The notes beneath the pieces are model-generated. The model did not search any database. It was not told where the DNA came from and saw only the letters and a program-made list of their open reading frames with translations. A DNA stretch of 64,000 nucleotides from Bradyrhizobium sp. S69 (GTDB lineage Bacteria > Pseudomonadota > Alphaproteobacteria > Rhizobiales > Xanthobacteraceae), in NCBI RefSeq assembly GCF_009766005.1, contig NZ_LMUK01000006.1:107542-171541 (forward strand), in the 5' to 3' direction. Positions 38,651-47,005 of the stretch are shown here, piece after piece. The translations under genes and the position numbers were made by a program. Numbering within the stretch: position 1 is the first letter of the stretch; every line of letters starts with the position of its first letter.

Positions 38651-39052
38651 TCAGGCCGTTACGGCCTCAGCGAGTTCGTCGTCCAGTTCGTCCTCGATCG
38701 GCGAGAACGTGCTGAGCGGCTTGGTCGACAGGGTGATCGGCTTGCGGTGGCCGTAGGACGCTGATGGTGCGGCGCGCGCCGCGGGCTCCCGGGACAGCGC
38801 ATACAGGGCTGAGCCGACACGACCGCCCAACTGGAACAGCTCACGCTCGCTGCAGCTTGCGGCGATCGACACCGCCAGCGAATGCAGATGGCTTCTGCGA
38901 TAACAAAACAGCGCCAGCATGGCCCGAACCTCGGAGGAGACGCTCTCCACCAGTTGGTTCAGGCCGTTGGGGTTGGCGCGATACATTTCACCGAGCAATT
39001 CATCCCGGACCGGGCAGAAATCGTTCTCGAAGGCTTCGCGGCTTGAAAACAT
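38651..39052 (-). CDS. Hypothetical protein
   Basis: 133 residues, with a strong ribosome site (AGGGGGA) seven bases before the ATG. Mostly helical (MFSSREAFENDFCPVRDELLGEM, then SEVRAMLALFCYRRSHLHSLAVSIAASC), with an acidic C-terminus SPIEDELDDELAEAV. It has no signal peptide or membrane segment. I recognise no family. The good ribosome site and the lack of a better opposite frame make it likely to be real. It is isolated from neighbours by a repeat and a 140-bp gap. Confidence 0.7.
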   Translation of the reverse strand: MFSSREAFENDFCPVRDELLGEMYRANPNGLNQLVESVSSEVRAMLALFCYRRSHLHSLAVSIAASCSERELFQLGGRVGSALYALSREPAARAAPSASYGHRKPITLSTKPLSTFSPIEDELDDELAEAVTA

Positions 39053-39192
39053 GACAGTTCCCCCTGAAAGCGGAGGATGCCGTGCAATTATCTAACGAAG
39101 AGTTAACCAACGGGCCCGGTAGTCGTACGGGGTACCCGAGTAACGCTTGATCACGGCGCGCGAATCGGAACTGCGGAACCGCAGCCCCCCGC

Positions 39193-40074
39193 CTAGAGCC
39201 CGTTCGCCTTGATCCAATCCGCCACTGCCCGGCCGATCGCGGGTCCGGAATCCTCCTGGATGAAGTGCGAGCCCGGCACGGTCACCTCGGACTGGTTTTT
39301 CCAGCCCCGGCAGAACTCCCGGACCGCACCGATCAGGATCGCGCCGGGTTCGGCGTTGACGAACAGCTTCGGCAGGTCATTCTCGGCCATCCAGCTCGAA
39401 TAGTCGGCGGCGATCTGCGCCACGTCGGCGGGTTCGCCCGCGATCGGAATCTGCCGCGGCCAGGTCAGCGTCGGCCAGCGGTGCTCGCGTTCGGAAAACG
39501 GCCGGCGATATTCCGCCATCTCGGCTTCGGTCAGCTTTCGCAACACCGAGCCCGGCAGCACCCGCTCGACGAACATGTTGCGGTCGAGGATCATCGCTTC
39601 GCCCTTGTCGGAGCGGAATCCCTGAAAGATCGGCGTCGCCGCCGCACTCCATTCTTCCCATCCGGCAACCGGACGCACGATCCCTTCCATATAGGCGATG
39701 CCGCGGACACGATCGCGGTGATGGTTGGCCCAGTCGAAGCCGAGCGCCGAACCCCAATCATGCACCACCAGCACGACGGATTGCGCCGGCCCCACCACCG
39801 CGTCGATGAAGGCGGCGAGATATTTGCGGTGGGTGGTGAAGCGATAGGTATCGTTGTCGGGATCGGGCAATTTGGCGGAATCACCCATTCCGATCAGGTC
39901 CGGCGCGATCAGCCGGCCGTGCCCCTCGAGTTCCGGAATGACGTTGCGCCAGAGATAGGACGAGGTCGGATTGCCGTGCAGCAGCAATATCGGCGCGCCC
40001 TCGCCGCGCTCGTGATAGGCCATGCGGGCATCGAGCACATCCACGGTCTTTTTCGAAAGCGGTTGTTCGGTCAT
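39193..40074 (-). CDS. Haloalkane dehalogenase (DhaA/LinB-like)
   Basis: 293 residues, the usual length. The alpha/beta-hydrolase triad is visible: nucleophile Asp106 in VVHDWGSALGFDW, acid Glu130 in AYMEGIVRPV, and His270 in VPGSHFIQEDSG. The halide-binding pair is Asn35 in LLHGNPTSSYLWRN and Trp107 after the nucleophile. It would hydrolyse haloalkanes to alcohols in the cytoplasm. Bradyrhizobia carry such enzymes (for example DbjA). No transporter or alcohol dehydrogenase is adjacent, so the natural substrate is unclear. Confidence 0.9.
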   Translation of the reverse strand: MTEQPLSKKTVDVLDARMAYHERGEGAPILLLHGNPTSSYLWRNVIPELEGHGRLIAPDLIGMGDSAKLPDPDNDTYRFTTHRKYLAAFIDAVVGPAQSVVLVVHDWGSALGFDWANHHRDRVRGIAYMEGIVRPVAGWEEWSAAATPIFQGFRSDKGEAMILDRNMFVERVLPGSVLRKLTEAEMAEYRRPFSEREHRWPTLTWPRQIPIAGEPADVAQIAADYSSWMAENDLPKLFVNAEPGAILIGAVREFCRGWKNQSEVTVPGSHFIQEDSGPAIGRAVADWIKANGL

Positions 40075-40166
40075 TGGGTCGTCCTAACGATGGCCCGGGG
40101 GTTATCCCCCGTGTTCGACTAGACGTGGCTAGCCATCGCCCGAACCGCAAGTGAAGACCGGCGCGA

Positions 40167-40556
40167 TCAGCCGTTCGCCGCCATGAAAATCGAGAGGCCA
40201 AAACCGGTGAGGTGATGCAACGCCTGGTCGACGCCGATCAGCGTCCAGAACCACGGATGCTCCAGGTGCACGTTGAAGGTGGAAGCACACAGCCCCTTGG
40301 CGCGATCGATGATGAGGTGAATGACGAAATCGATCACGGCGAGAAACCAGAATCGCGGCGCGATCATCAGGATCAGCGCCATTCCGACCACGAGATGGAC
40401 CGAACAATGCGCCAGCAATGGCAGCGCCCATCCGATCTTCTGGTCCTTGCCGAGCGCCATCCAGGACGTCTGCAGGACGAAATCGGCGATGACGTGCTTG
40501 AAGGTGAGAACGAGCATCCATCCGATAAGCACGCCTACCGGAACTGACGACGACAT
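40167..40556 (-). CDS. DUF3307-family membrane protein
   Basis: 129 residues from the ATG at 40556; a TTG at 40571 would add five. There are about four membrane helices with the family pattern FKHVIADFVLQTSWMALGKDQ near the start and AHCSVHLVVGMALILMI and FVIHLIIDRAKG later. The conserved H..ADF and H..VD residues are typical of DUF3307, a family with no fixed function. Neither start has a convincing ribosome site. Confidence 0.8.
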   Translation of the reverse strand: MSSSVPVGVLIGWMLVLTFKHVIADFVLQTSWMALGKDQKIGWALPLLAHCSVHLVVGMALILMIAPRFWFLAVIDFVIHLIIDRAKGLCASTFNVHLEHPWFWTLIGVDQALHHLTGFGLSIFMAANG

Positions 40557-40940
40557 GGAGGGAAACAACAAAGCTGACGCCCTTTGCTGGCACTGATTGG
40601 AAACGGCAACAACGGCAACAAGAACGGCAAGACGAGAACGATAGACCTAAAGGCGTCAGCGCTAGACCGGACAACTCAACCGGTGCGGATCATTTATGAC
40701 ATCTCCGGAGACCGATTGCACCTGTGCGGATTTGGAAAAAAAGCCAGTGTGGCCGAACGGCGATAGACGGTTGGCGGGTCCGACGCGCTCCCCCGGGGCA
40801 AGGGTACCAGCCAGTGCCTGCCCGGCAATCCTATTCCCCGCCACGCATCATCCAGAAACAGAAATTATCCTTCCTTTGTAAATATTTGCAATATCGTTTG
40901 TGACGGTTGCACAGCTGTCCCAGCGGCGCAGCGCGCAAGC
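40557..40940. other. 384-bp gap without a convincing gene
   Basis: It contains a short run of AACGGCAAC-type direct repeats (about 40603-40636) and no open frame with a good start. A 60-codon plus-strand frame at 40584 runs through the repeat and is not supported. The right part includes AT-rich TTTGTAAATATTTGCAATAT near 40878. Confidence 0.5.
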
Positions 40941-41807
40941 CTATCTCACCACGGCACTGGAATTCGTATCCAGCGCCCGCGCCCGGATTTCGGCGATCTT
41001 GCGCTTGAGCGCGATCTGCCGGGCATCCGGCATCACGGCGGCGCGCGCCTCGGCGAGGGAGCCGGCAAGATCGAACAAGGGCAGCACACCGTCGAAGGTC
41101 GGTTTGACAAGGCCATCGATGATCGCATGCCAGTCGGCCAGACCATGGCGATAGAGGCTGCCATAACCCTCGATCATCGTCGCCGTCTGAATAATCGCAG
41201 ATGTGGCCTGTGGCTGCCTGGTCAGGCTGCGGTCGATCATATGCAGCCAGCGTTCGACCCAGACCCGCTCCTTGGCATAGCGCACCGAGAACAGCCGCCA
41301 TCGTTTCAGCGCCGCCTCGATTTTCAGGCGGCGAATCCCCCATCGGCTCGCCGCGCTGAAGCGGATCGAGACCGGCGCGTGCGTCCAGTCCACCCATTCG
41401 AGAACGTCGAGCACCGGTTCGGCGACTACCGCGGGCAGCGCGCCGACCAGTTCATCGATCCGGAATTTGCGGCGATCGCCGGTTGGCTCGCCATGCGTCT
41501 CGTTTTCGACGAGTTTCAACTGCGCAATCCGGATCGGATCCTGATAGCTCATGCGCCTCGCCATCAGCTGCGCGATGTCACCGAGCATCGCGGCATCGAT
41601 ACCGGTACGGCCGACAAACCGTCCCAGGCGGTGCACATAGAGCTCGGCGTAGCTGGTGCCCTGATAGTCGACCAGAAGGCGGATGCAGTTGTCGACCACG
41701 GGGGCCAGGCCGTCGGGCAAATCCTTGGGCGGCGGCGGAAGCGTATCGTCATCGTCGCCGATGAGGTCGGCGAGCAAATAGCGAAGCGAGGAAACAACGC
41801 TGGCCAC
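40941..41807 (-). CDS. Stand-alone DUF6537-like (indolepyruvate oxidoreductase C-terminal) protein
   Basis: About 288 residues from a GTG at 41807, 17 bp after the stop of the upstream cyclic-nucleotide protein; the start is uncertain. The segment CIRLLVDYQGTSYAELYVHRLGRFVGR and RMSYQDPIRIAQLKLVENE match the C-terminal domain of 2-oxoacid (indolepyruvate) ferredoxin oxidoreductase beta subunits. Here it stands without the catalytic part. It may be a separated accessory domain or the remains of a larger gene. The arrangement with a cyclic-nucleotide sensor is unusual. Confidence 0.65.
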   Translation of the reverse strand: MASVVSSLRYLLADLIGDDDDTLPPPPKDLPDGLAPVVDNCIRLLVDYQGTSYAELYVHRLGRFVGRTGIDAAMLGDIAQLMARRMSYQDPIRIAQLKLVENETHGEPTGDRRKFRIDELVGALPAVVAEPVLDVLEWVDWTHAPVSIRFSAASRWGIRRLKIEAALKRWRLFSVRYAKERVWVERWLHMIDRSLTRQPQATSAIIQTATMIEGYGSLYRHGLADWHAIIDGLVKPTFDGVLPLFDLAGSLAEARAAVMPDARQIALKRKIAEIRARALDTNSSAVVR

Positions 41808-41823
41808 GCCGGCGATCCCGGCT

Positions 41824-42492
41824 TTACGCGGGCTTCGGCGCGGCGGAGACCGCAGCTGCCTGCTGCGCCAGCCGCTGCTCCAGCGTTCCGAGATTCTGGA
41901 ACAGCCGGGCGCTGGCGAGCTTGAGAAAGTAAAAGCCGAACGCCGGATTCTGCACGTAGAGTTCCTCGACCTTGCTGTAGCTGACGCTGAGAATGAGACC
42001 GGCCTCGATACATTCCAGCGACTGGGTTCGCACATTCGACGGCGACAGCATGCCGAGTTCACCGACGATGGCGCCCACCGGCAATTCGATGCCGGATTCG
42101 ATCAGCTTGAAACGGCCGCTGACGATGTAGAGCATGTCCTCGGCCTTCTCATCCTTGTAGAATAATATCTCGCCCGCCATGCAAGGGCGCTCGGTCATGA
42201 ACGGCTTCAGCCAGTCCATCGACAGGTCGCTGCTGACGGATCGCTTCACGTCACGCACCAGCTGCAACATCTGGTGCAGGCGGTAGGAATTCATCACCAG
42301 CAGGACGCAGTGCAACAGGCCGGTCGGGTAATTGTGGGTCGGGATCGAAGAGATAATCAGGACGATGTTGGTGAGGATGCCGAACACCCGCAACGGGATC
42401 ATGGTCCGCATGGTGGTGGTCGCCACGACAAAGACCGACGCGAACAAGGCGCCTGCCGTACCGGCATGCTCAGCGAGATGTGAAGTATCCAT
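41824..42492 (-). CDS. Membrane-anchored cyclic-nucleotide-binding protein (Popeye-like architecture)
   Basis: 222 residues. Three predicted membrane helices (about 13-28, 33-52, 57-73) are followed by a linker and one cyclic-nucleotide-binding domain (about 95-200). The phosphate-binding cassette GELGMLSPSNVRTQSLE (144-160) keeps the Glu and the Arg that contact cAMP/cGMP. There is no DNA-binding domain, so it is not a Crp regulator. The short N-terminus, three helices and one binding domain resemble animal Popeye proteins. It is divergent from a cyclic-nucleotide-gated channel gene. Confidence 0.85.
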   Translation of the reverse strand: MDTSHLAEHAGTAGALFASVFVVATTTMRTMIPLRVFGILTNIVLIISSIPTHNYPTGLLHCVLLVMNSYRLHQMLQLVRDVKRSVSSDLSMDWLKPFMTERPCMAGEILFYKDEKAEDMLYIVSGRFKLIESGIELPVGAIVGELGMLSPSNVRTQSLECIEAGLILSVSYSKVEELYVQNPAFGFYFLKLASARLFQNLGTLEQRLAQQAAAVSAAPKPA

Positions 42493-42841
42493 CGGGGCCA
42501 GCCCATTTCAAGACAGCTTCGCAAGGGATCATGTTCCCCGGCACGACCCATGATCATAAGGGGCGCACCGGTTTTTGATAGAAGGGGAAAAGCGACGTTT
42601 TGTCGTGGTTTAGCCGGCCATGCCGGCCAAAATGCCGCTTTTGCGACCCTGTTTTCCGGATCGTTATATTTTGCGATTTATTCCAGGCCGCTGTTCCAGG
42701 ATGCTTTATTCTGAAGTCCATTTATTCTGTAGTCCTTGCACCCGTCGTTGACGGCCCTCCCCCGCCCGGGCACCTTGTCGAGCTGTTCATGCCCGGCACG
42801 GCCGGATAAACCTTCATTTCACCGATAGACGCCGCCTTCCA
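42493..42841. other. 349-bp divergent promoter region between two cyclic-nucleotide genes
   Basis: No gene is seen. It holds two GCCGGC hexamers separated by CAT (about 42611-42626) and an AT-rich part with two adjacent 16-bp repeats at 42705-42736. Both flanking genes should be transcribed from here. Confidence 0.5.
42705..42736 (+). repeat. Two tandem 16-bp repeats upstream of K+ channel gene
   Basis: TTTATTCTGAAGTCCA is followed directly by TTTATTCTGTAGTCCT, 14 of 16 identical. A looser related stretch TTTATTCCAGG lies about 25 bp upstream. Confidence 0.65.
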
Positions 42842-43954
42842 ATGTCAAAGCTGCTCGAATCTCCCCTTGTGGCGCATTATCTGGCCGCCACGGCCGGCCG
42901 CAACATGACCAAAGCGGCCTACGTCGCGGTGGCCGCCGGCGTGGTGCTGATGGTTCTTCTCACCATCGATCCCGCCTACATGGCGCTGCATCGCTGGGTT
43001 GATACCCTGCTGTTCGCCTGCCTGGTCTTCTTCATCTTCGAATGGGTGGTCCGGCTTCGCCAGGCGGTGATGACGCAGCGGATCGCGCCCTACATGCTGT
43101 CGATCCGTGGCGCGGTCGATGGCGCCGGCGCCGTCGCGGTGCCGCTGGCGATGATGTTTGGCGCCGAGCCCCGGACCGCGTGGCTGCTCGGCGTGTTCTG
43201 GCCGTTGAAGGTCATTCCGGGAATTCCGGGGCTGCGGCAATTGCGCCGGGTGCTGGTGCAGGAATCCGGACCGCTGATCAGCGTGCTGGTGATCTTCCTG
43301 ATGGTGCTGTTTCTGGCCTCGGTGACGGTCTATTACTTCGAGCGCGACGTCCAGCCCAACACCTTCGGCAACATTCCCTCGGCTCTGTGGTGGGCGGTGG
43401 CGACCCTGACCACGACGGGATATGGCGACGTGGTGCCGGTCACGCCGCTCGGCCGGATCGCCGCGGCCTTCGTGATGATTTGCGGCCTCGGCGTGTTCGG
43501 TCTCTGGACCGGTATTCTCGCCACCGGCTTTGCCGCGGAGACCCGCCGCGACAATTTTCTCAAGACCTGGGATTCGGTCAGCAAGGTGCCGTTCTTCGCA
43601 GCCCTGGGTCCGGCGGCGATCGCCGATGTCACCCAGATGCTGCGCACCATGGACCTGCCGCCGCGCACCACCATCATCCGCAAGGGCCAGGCCGGCGACT
43701 GCATGTATTTCATCGCCGACGGCGAGGTCGAGGTCGACCTGCCGGACAAGAAGGTCGCGCTCGGCGACGGCGCGTTCTTTGGCGAGATGGCATTGCTGGG
43801 CAACAATCTGCGGTCGGCTAATATCACGACCACGCGGGTATCCAAGCTGCTGGTGCTTGACCTCGTCGACTTCCGGGTGCTGATGGCACGCCATCCCGAC
43901 CTTGCTGAAACCATCGATGCCGAAGCCAAACGGCGCGAGCTTGAAAATCAATAA
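42842..43954 (+). CDS. Cyclic-nucleotide-gated potassium channel (MloK1-like)
   Basis: 370 residues. Helices S1-S4 cover about 20-140 (with RLRQLRR-like basic S4/linker LRQLRRVL at 131-138), the pore helix and selectivity filter LTTTGYGD are at 189-196, and S6 is about 205-230. A C-terminal cyclic-nucleotide-binding domain has cassette FFGEMALLGNNLRSANITT (312-330) with the key Glu and Arg324. This is the layout of MloK1 of Mesorhizobium loti, opened by cAMP. It is divergent from the Popeye-like gene, which suggests a shared cAMP or cGMP signal. Its stop overlaps the next short reading start. Confidence 0.92.
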   Translation: MSKLLESPLVAHYLAATAGRNMTKAAYVAVAAGVVLMVLLTIDPAYMALHRWVDTLLFACLVFFIFEWVVRLRQAVMTQRIAPYMLSIRGAVDGAGAVAVPLAMMFGAEPRTAWLLGVFWPLKVIPGIPGLRQLRRVLVQESGPLISVLVIFLMVLFLASVTVYYFERDVQPNTFGNIPSALWWAVATLTTTGYGDVVPVTPLGRIAAAFVMICGLGVFGLWTGILATGFAAETRRDNFLKTWDSVSKVPFFAALGPAAIADVTQMLRTMDLPPRTTIIRKGQAGDCMYFIADGEVEVDLPDKKVALGDGAFFGEMALLGNNLRSANITTTRVSKLLVLDLVDFRVLMARHPDLAETIDAEAKRRELENQ

Positions 43955-43965
43955 TGGAGACAAAA

Positions 43966-44754
43966 ATGTCCGACGCCGCCGAGACGGCCTCACCGCCGGT
44001 CCTCGAAATCAACGGCGCTCGCGCCACCATCCGCCTCAACCGTCCCCGGCATCTGAACCGGTTGCAGCCCGACGACCTCGACGCCTTGCTGCAACTGTTC
44101 GACCGCATCGAGGCCGATCCCGCCATCCGGGTGCTGGTGCTCACCGGCACCGGCCGCGTCTTCAGCGCGGGATACGACCTCAATTCGGTCGCCGAGCGCG
44201 CCACCAGCGCCGTTGAGCAGAACAGCGCCGGATCGGCGTTCGAGGTTGTCGTCAACCGGCTCGAGGATCTCGGCGTTCCCACGATCTGCCGGCTCAATGG
44301 CGGCGTCTATGGCGGCTCGACCGATCTGGCGCTGGCCTGCGATTTCCGCATCGGCCTCGACTCCGGCGAGATGTTCATGCCGGCGGCACGGCTGGGCCTG
44401 CATTATTACAAGAGCGGCATCATGCGCTACACCTCGCGGCTCGGCGTCGACAACGCCAAGAAGCTGTTTCTGACGGCACAAAAAATCGACGCGCCGGAAA
44501 TGCTGCGGATCGGCTATCTCACCGCGATGGTGATGCACGAAGAAGCGCTGGATGAAGCCGTCGACAAGCTCGCGGCCACTCTCGCCGGCAACGCGCCGGT
44601 CGCGATGCGCGGCATGAAGCGCGCGATCAACGAATTCGCCCGCGGCCAACTCGACGCCGAAGCCGCCGACCGCCGCGCCCGCGACAGCATGCGCGGCACC
44701 GAAATCAAGGAAGGCATCAAGGCGTTCGCGGAGAAGCGACCGCCGCGGTTTTGA
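43966..44754 (+). CDS. Enoyl-CoA hydratase/isomerase-family protein with altered active site
   Basis: 262 residues from the ATG at 43966, with GGAG five bases ahead. Crotonase fold segments are VLVLTGTGRVFSAGYDLNSV (oxyanion hole) and RLNGGVYGGSTDLALACDFRIG. At the usual first Glu there is Asp (STDLAL), and at the second there is Ala (MFMPAARLGLHYYKSG), so it is probably not a standard hydratase. It begins 11 bp after the channel stop, though a functional link is doubtful. It may act as an isomerase, hydrolase or other crotonase-type enzyme. Confidence 0.8.
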   Translation: MSDAAETASPPVLEINGARATIRLNRPRHLNRLQPDDLDALLQLFDRIEADPAIRVLVLTGTGRVFSAGYDLNSVAERATSAVEQNSAGSAFEVVVNRLEDLGVPTICRLNGGVYGGSTDLALACDFRIGLDSGEMFMPAARLGLHYYKSGIMRYTSRLGVDNAKKLFLTAQKIDAPEMLRIGYLTAMVMHEEALDEAVDKLAATLAGNAPVAMRGMKRAINEFARGQLDAEAADRRARDSMRGTEIKEGIKAFAEKRPPRF

Positions 44755-44773
44755 TGTAGCGGAGGGCGAGTCG

Positions 44774-44882
44774 AGTCTCCATGGTTCGAGACGCCGCTTC
44801 GCGGCTCCTCACCATGAGGTCGTAAAATAACATGATGACCTCATCCTGAGGAGCGGCCTCTCGGCCGCGTCTCGAAGGATGG
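44774..44882. repeat. Palindromic intergenic repeat (TCATCCTGAGG class, mosaic)
   Basis: One arm reads CATGGTTCGAGACGCCGC...GGCTCCTCACCATGAGG, the next CCTCATCCTGAGGAGCGGCC...CTCGAAGGATGG. It lies between the convergent crotonase and nitroreductase genes. Confidence 0.75.
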
Positions 44883-44908
44883 CAGCATCCGGGCGGAGCT
44901 AACTGCCC

Positions 44909-45637
44909 TCACTCCTCCACGAACGTCACGGTATCGGCGACGCTCGCCCGCGATGTCCGGTAGCTGTTGACCTTGTGGGCGTTGTCGGCAAAGCCGAACG
45001 AAATTCCACACACCACGCGGCGGTCGTCGCCGAGCTTGAAGTGCCGCCGGATCAGGCCGGATTGGCGCGCCAAGGCCGCCTGCGGGATGGTGCCGAGACC
45101 GAGCGCCTGGGCCGCCAGCATGAAATTCCCGACATACGCCCCGCAATCGATCGCGCCGTAGATCCCGAGCGGCTCATCGGTGTGGATAATCGCCACATGT
45201 GGCGCGCCGAAGAAATTGTAATTCTCCAGCGCCTGCTTGCCGTAAGCCGCCTTGTCGCCGCGCGCGATGCCGAGCGTATTATAGAGTTGGAAGCCGCTTT
45301 CGCGGCGGCGATCGAGATAGACCCCGAGATATTCGCGCGGCGGGGTAAAATCGGAGTCATCCCCAGCTCCCGAGGCGGCCTCGGCATAGATCAGCTTGCG
45401 GAAACGCTCCTTGGCCTCGCCGCTCGCGATCACGACCTGCCACGGCTGGCTGTTGCACCATGACGCGGTGCGCTGCGCCACTTTGAGGACATGCTCGATG
45501 GTCTCGCGCGGCACCTCGCGGGGCTGGAAGGCGCGAACGGAATAGCGTTCGCCCAACAACTCCTCGAGTACGCCGATGCGTTCCTCGATGCTGTGCCGGC
45601 CGCCCGGCGGCTTCGCGGTGATGTCCTGCATCGTCAT
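44909..45637 (-). CDS. Nitroreductase-family FMN protein
   Basis: 242 residues. The N-terminal RYSVRAFQPREVPRETIEHVLKVAQRTASWCNSQPWQVVIA and the DCGAYVGNFMLAAQALGLGTIPQAAL segment are typical of FMN-binding nitroreductases. The ATG overlaps the stop of the upstream acyl-CoA dehydrogenase (ATGA), so it is co-translated as the last gene of that operon. Relatives reduce nitroarenes, quinones or enones; within this operon an enone-type intermediate could be its substrate. That is inference. Confidence 0.88.
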   Translation of the reverse strand: MTMQDITAKPPGGRHSIEERIGVLEELLGERYSVRAFQPREVPRETIEHVLKVAQRTASWCNSQPWQVVIASGEAKERFRKLIYAEAASGAGDDSDFTPPREYLGVYLDRRRESGFQLYNTLGIARGDKAAYGKQALENYNFFGAPHVAIIHTDEPLGIYGAIDCGAYVGNFMLAAQALGLGTIPQAALARQSGLIRRHFKLGDDRRVVCGISFGFADNAHKVNSYRTSRASVADTVTFVEE

Positions 45638-46878
45638 CGTCCTTTGGTCGGGATCTTGTTGAACGGCACATTCTTGTCGACGCGGATATCGCCCGGCAGG
45701 CCCAGCACGCGCTCGGCGATGATATTGCGCAGGATTTCATCGGTGCCGCCGGCGATCCGCATCGACGGCGAACTCAGCAGCATCGCCTGGAACTGGCCTT
45801 GCGCTTCTTCTTCCGCGGCTCCCGTAAAGACGCCGGCAGCGCCCTCCAGATCCATCGCATGCGTCGCGATGTCCTGCAGCATCGATCCCGCGACCAGCTT
45901 GCCGATCGAGTTCTCCGGACCCGGACGATCGCCCTTGGACAACGCCGAGATCGCGCGGTAGCTGGTGTATTTCAGCCCACTCGCCTTCACCGCCCAGCTT
46001 GCAAGCTTCGAGCGCGTGGCGCGGTCGTCGATCGCGAGCCCATCCTCCAGCATGAGGTTGGAGCAAAACTCGAACATTTCCGGAAAACCGGTCGCGAGCC
46101 GCGAGCCGATCGACATCCGCTCGTTCATCAGCGTGGTCAGCGACACGTTCCAGCCGTCGCCGACCGCGCCGAGACGCTGGTGATCGGGAATCACGACATC
46201 GGTGAAATACACCTCATTGAATTCCTGCATACCGTTGGCCTGCTTGATCGGCCGCACTTCGACACCCGGGCTCTTCATGTCGAGGAAGAACATCGTCAGG
46301 CCCTTGTGCTTGGGCTCGTTGGGATCGGTGCGGGTGATCAACAGGCCGTAGTCAGAATAATGCGCCCCTGAAGTCCAGATCTTCTGGCCGTTGATGACCC
46401 AATCATCGCCCTTCTTTTCGGCGCGGGTGCGCAAGCCCGCAAGGTCCGATCCGCCGGCCGGCTCGGAGAACAACTGGCACCAGATCTGTTCGCCGGCCGC
46501 AAGCTTCGGCAGATAATGGCGTTTGTGCTGCTCGGAGCCATAGGCCATCACGGTCGGCCCGCACATGCCCTCGCCGATCTGGAACGGCTGGGTCAGCTTG
46601 CCGTAGACGCCTTCTTCCTGCTGCCAGATCACGCGCTCGATCGGGGTCGCACCCCGGCCGCCATATTCCTTGGGCCAATGCAGGCAAGCCCAGCCGGCAG
46701 CGGCCTTCTTCCGCTGCCAGGCCTTGCCGACCTCGACGATGTCGTGGTGCTGCAGCCGGATGCGGCCGAGCGAGGATTTTGAAAGCTCCGCCTCCAGCTC
46801 CTTTGGCGCGTTAGCCTCGACCCATTGGCGCGCGAGCTTGCGGAATTCGGCTTCCTGCGGGGTATCATCGAAATTCAT
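45634..46878 (-). CDS. Acyl-CoA dehydrogenase (tandem copy A)
   Basis: 414 residues. FAD/substrate segments are WCQLFSEPAGGSDLAGLRTRAEKKGDDWVINGQKIWTSGAHYSDY and MNERMSIGSRLATGF. The C-terminal loop is MRIAGGTDEILRNIIAERVLGLPGD, with Gly at the position where YEGT-type enzymes have Glu. It is very similar to the next gene upstream (47006-48253), including the ending NKIPT-GR, so they are tandem duplicates. It sits in an operon with a third dehydrogenase, a CoA ligase, a crotonase and an SDR. The substrate is unknown. Confidence 0.9.
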   Translation of the reverse strand: MNFDDTPQEAEFRKLARQWVEANAPKELEAELSKSSLGRIRLQHHDIVEVGKAWQRKKAAAGWACLHWPKEYGGRGATPIERVIWQQEEGVYGKLTQPFQIGEGMCGPTVMAYGSEQHKRHYLPKLAAGEQIWCQLFSEPAGGSDLAGLRTRAEKKGDDWVINGQKIWTSGAHYSDYGLLITRTDPNEPKHKGLTMFFLDMKSPGVEVRPIKQANGMQEFNEVYFTDVVIPDHQRLGAVGDGWNVSLTTLMNERMSIGSRLATGFPEMFEFCSNLMLEDGLAIDDRATRSKLASWAVKASGLKYTSYRAISALSKGDRPGPENSIGKLVAGSMLQDIATHAMDLEGAAGVFTGAAEEEAQGQFQAMLLSSPSMRIAGGTDEILRNIIAERVLGLPGDIRVDKNVPFNKIPTKGR

Positions 46879-46912
46879 GGCGGACCTCTTGTATCATTCG
46901 AGCATCAATGTT

Positions 46913-46993
46913 CGTCATTGCGAGGAGCGCTTGCGACGAAGCAATCCAGTCTTGCTTGTTGCTCTGGATTGCTTCGCTTCGCTCGCAATGACG
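46913..46993. repeat. Paired palindromic intergenic repeat (CGTCATTGCGAG class)
   Basis: CGTCATTGCGAGGAGCGCTT...AAGCAATCCAG and CTGGATTGCTTCG...GCTCGCAATGACG. It lies between the two tandem acyl-CoA dehydrogenase genes. Confidence 0.85.
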
Positions 46994-47005
46994 GAGTGAA
47001 TCTTC

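Noticed and set aside
40584..40766. 60-codon plus-strand frame beginning MLALIGNGNNGNKNGK
   Set aside because: The Asn/Gly run comes from a short AACGGC repeat; no ribosome site and no family pattern.
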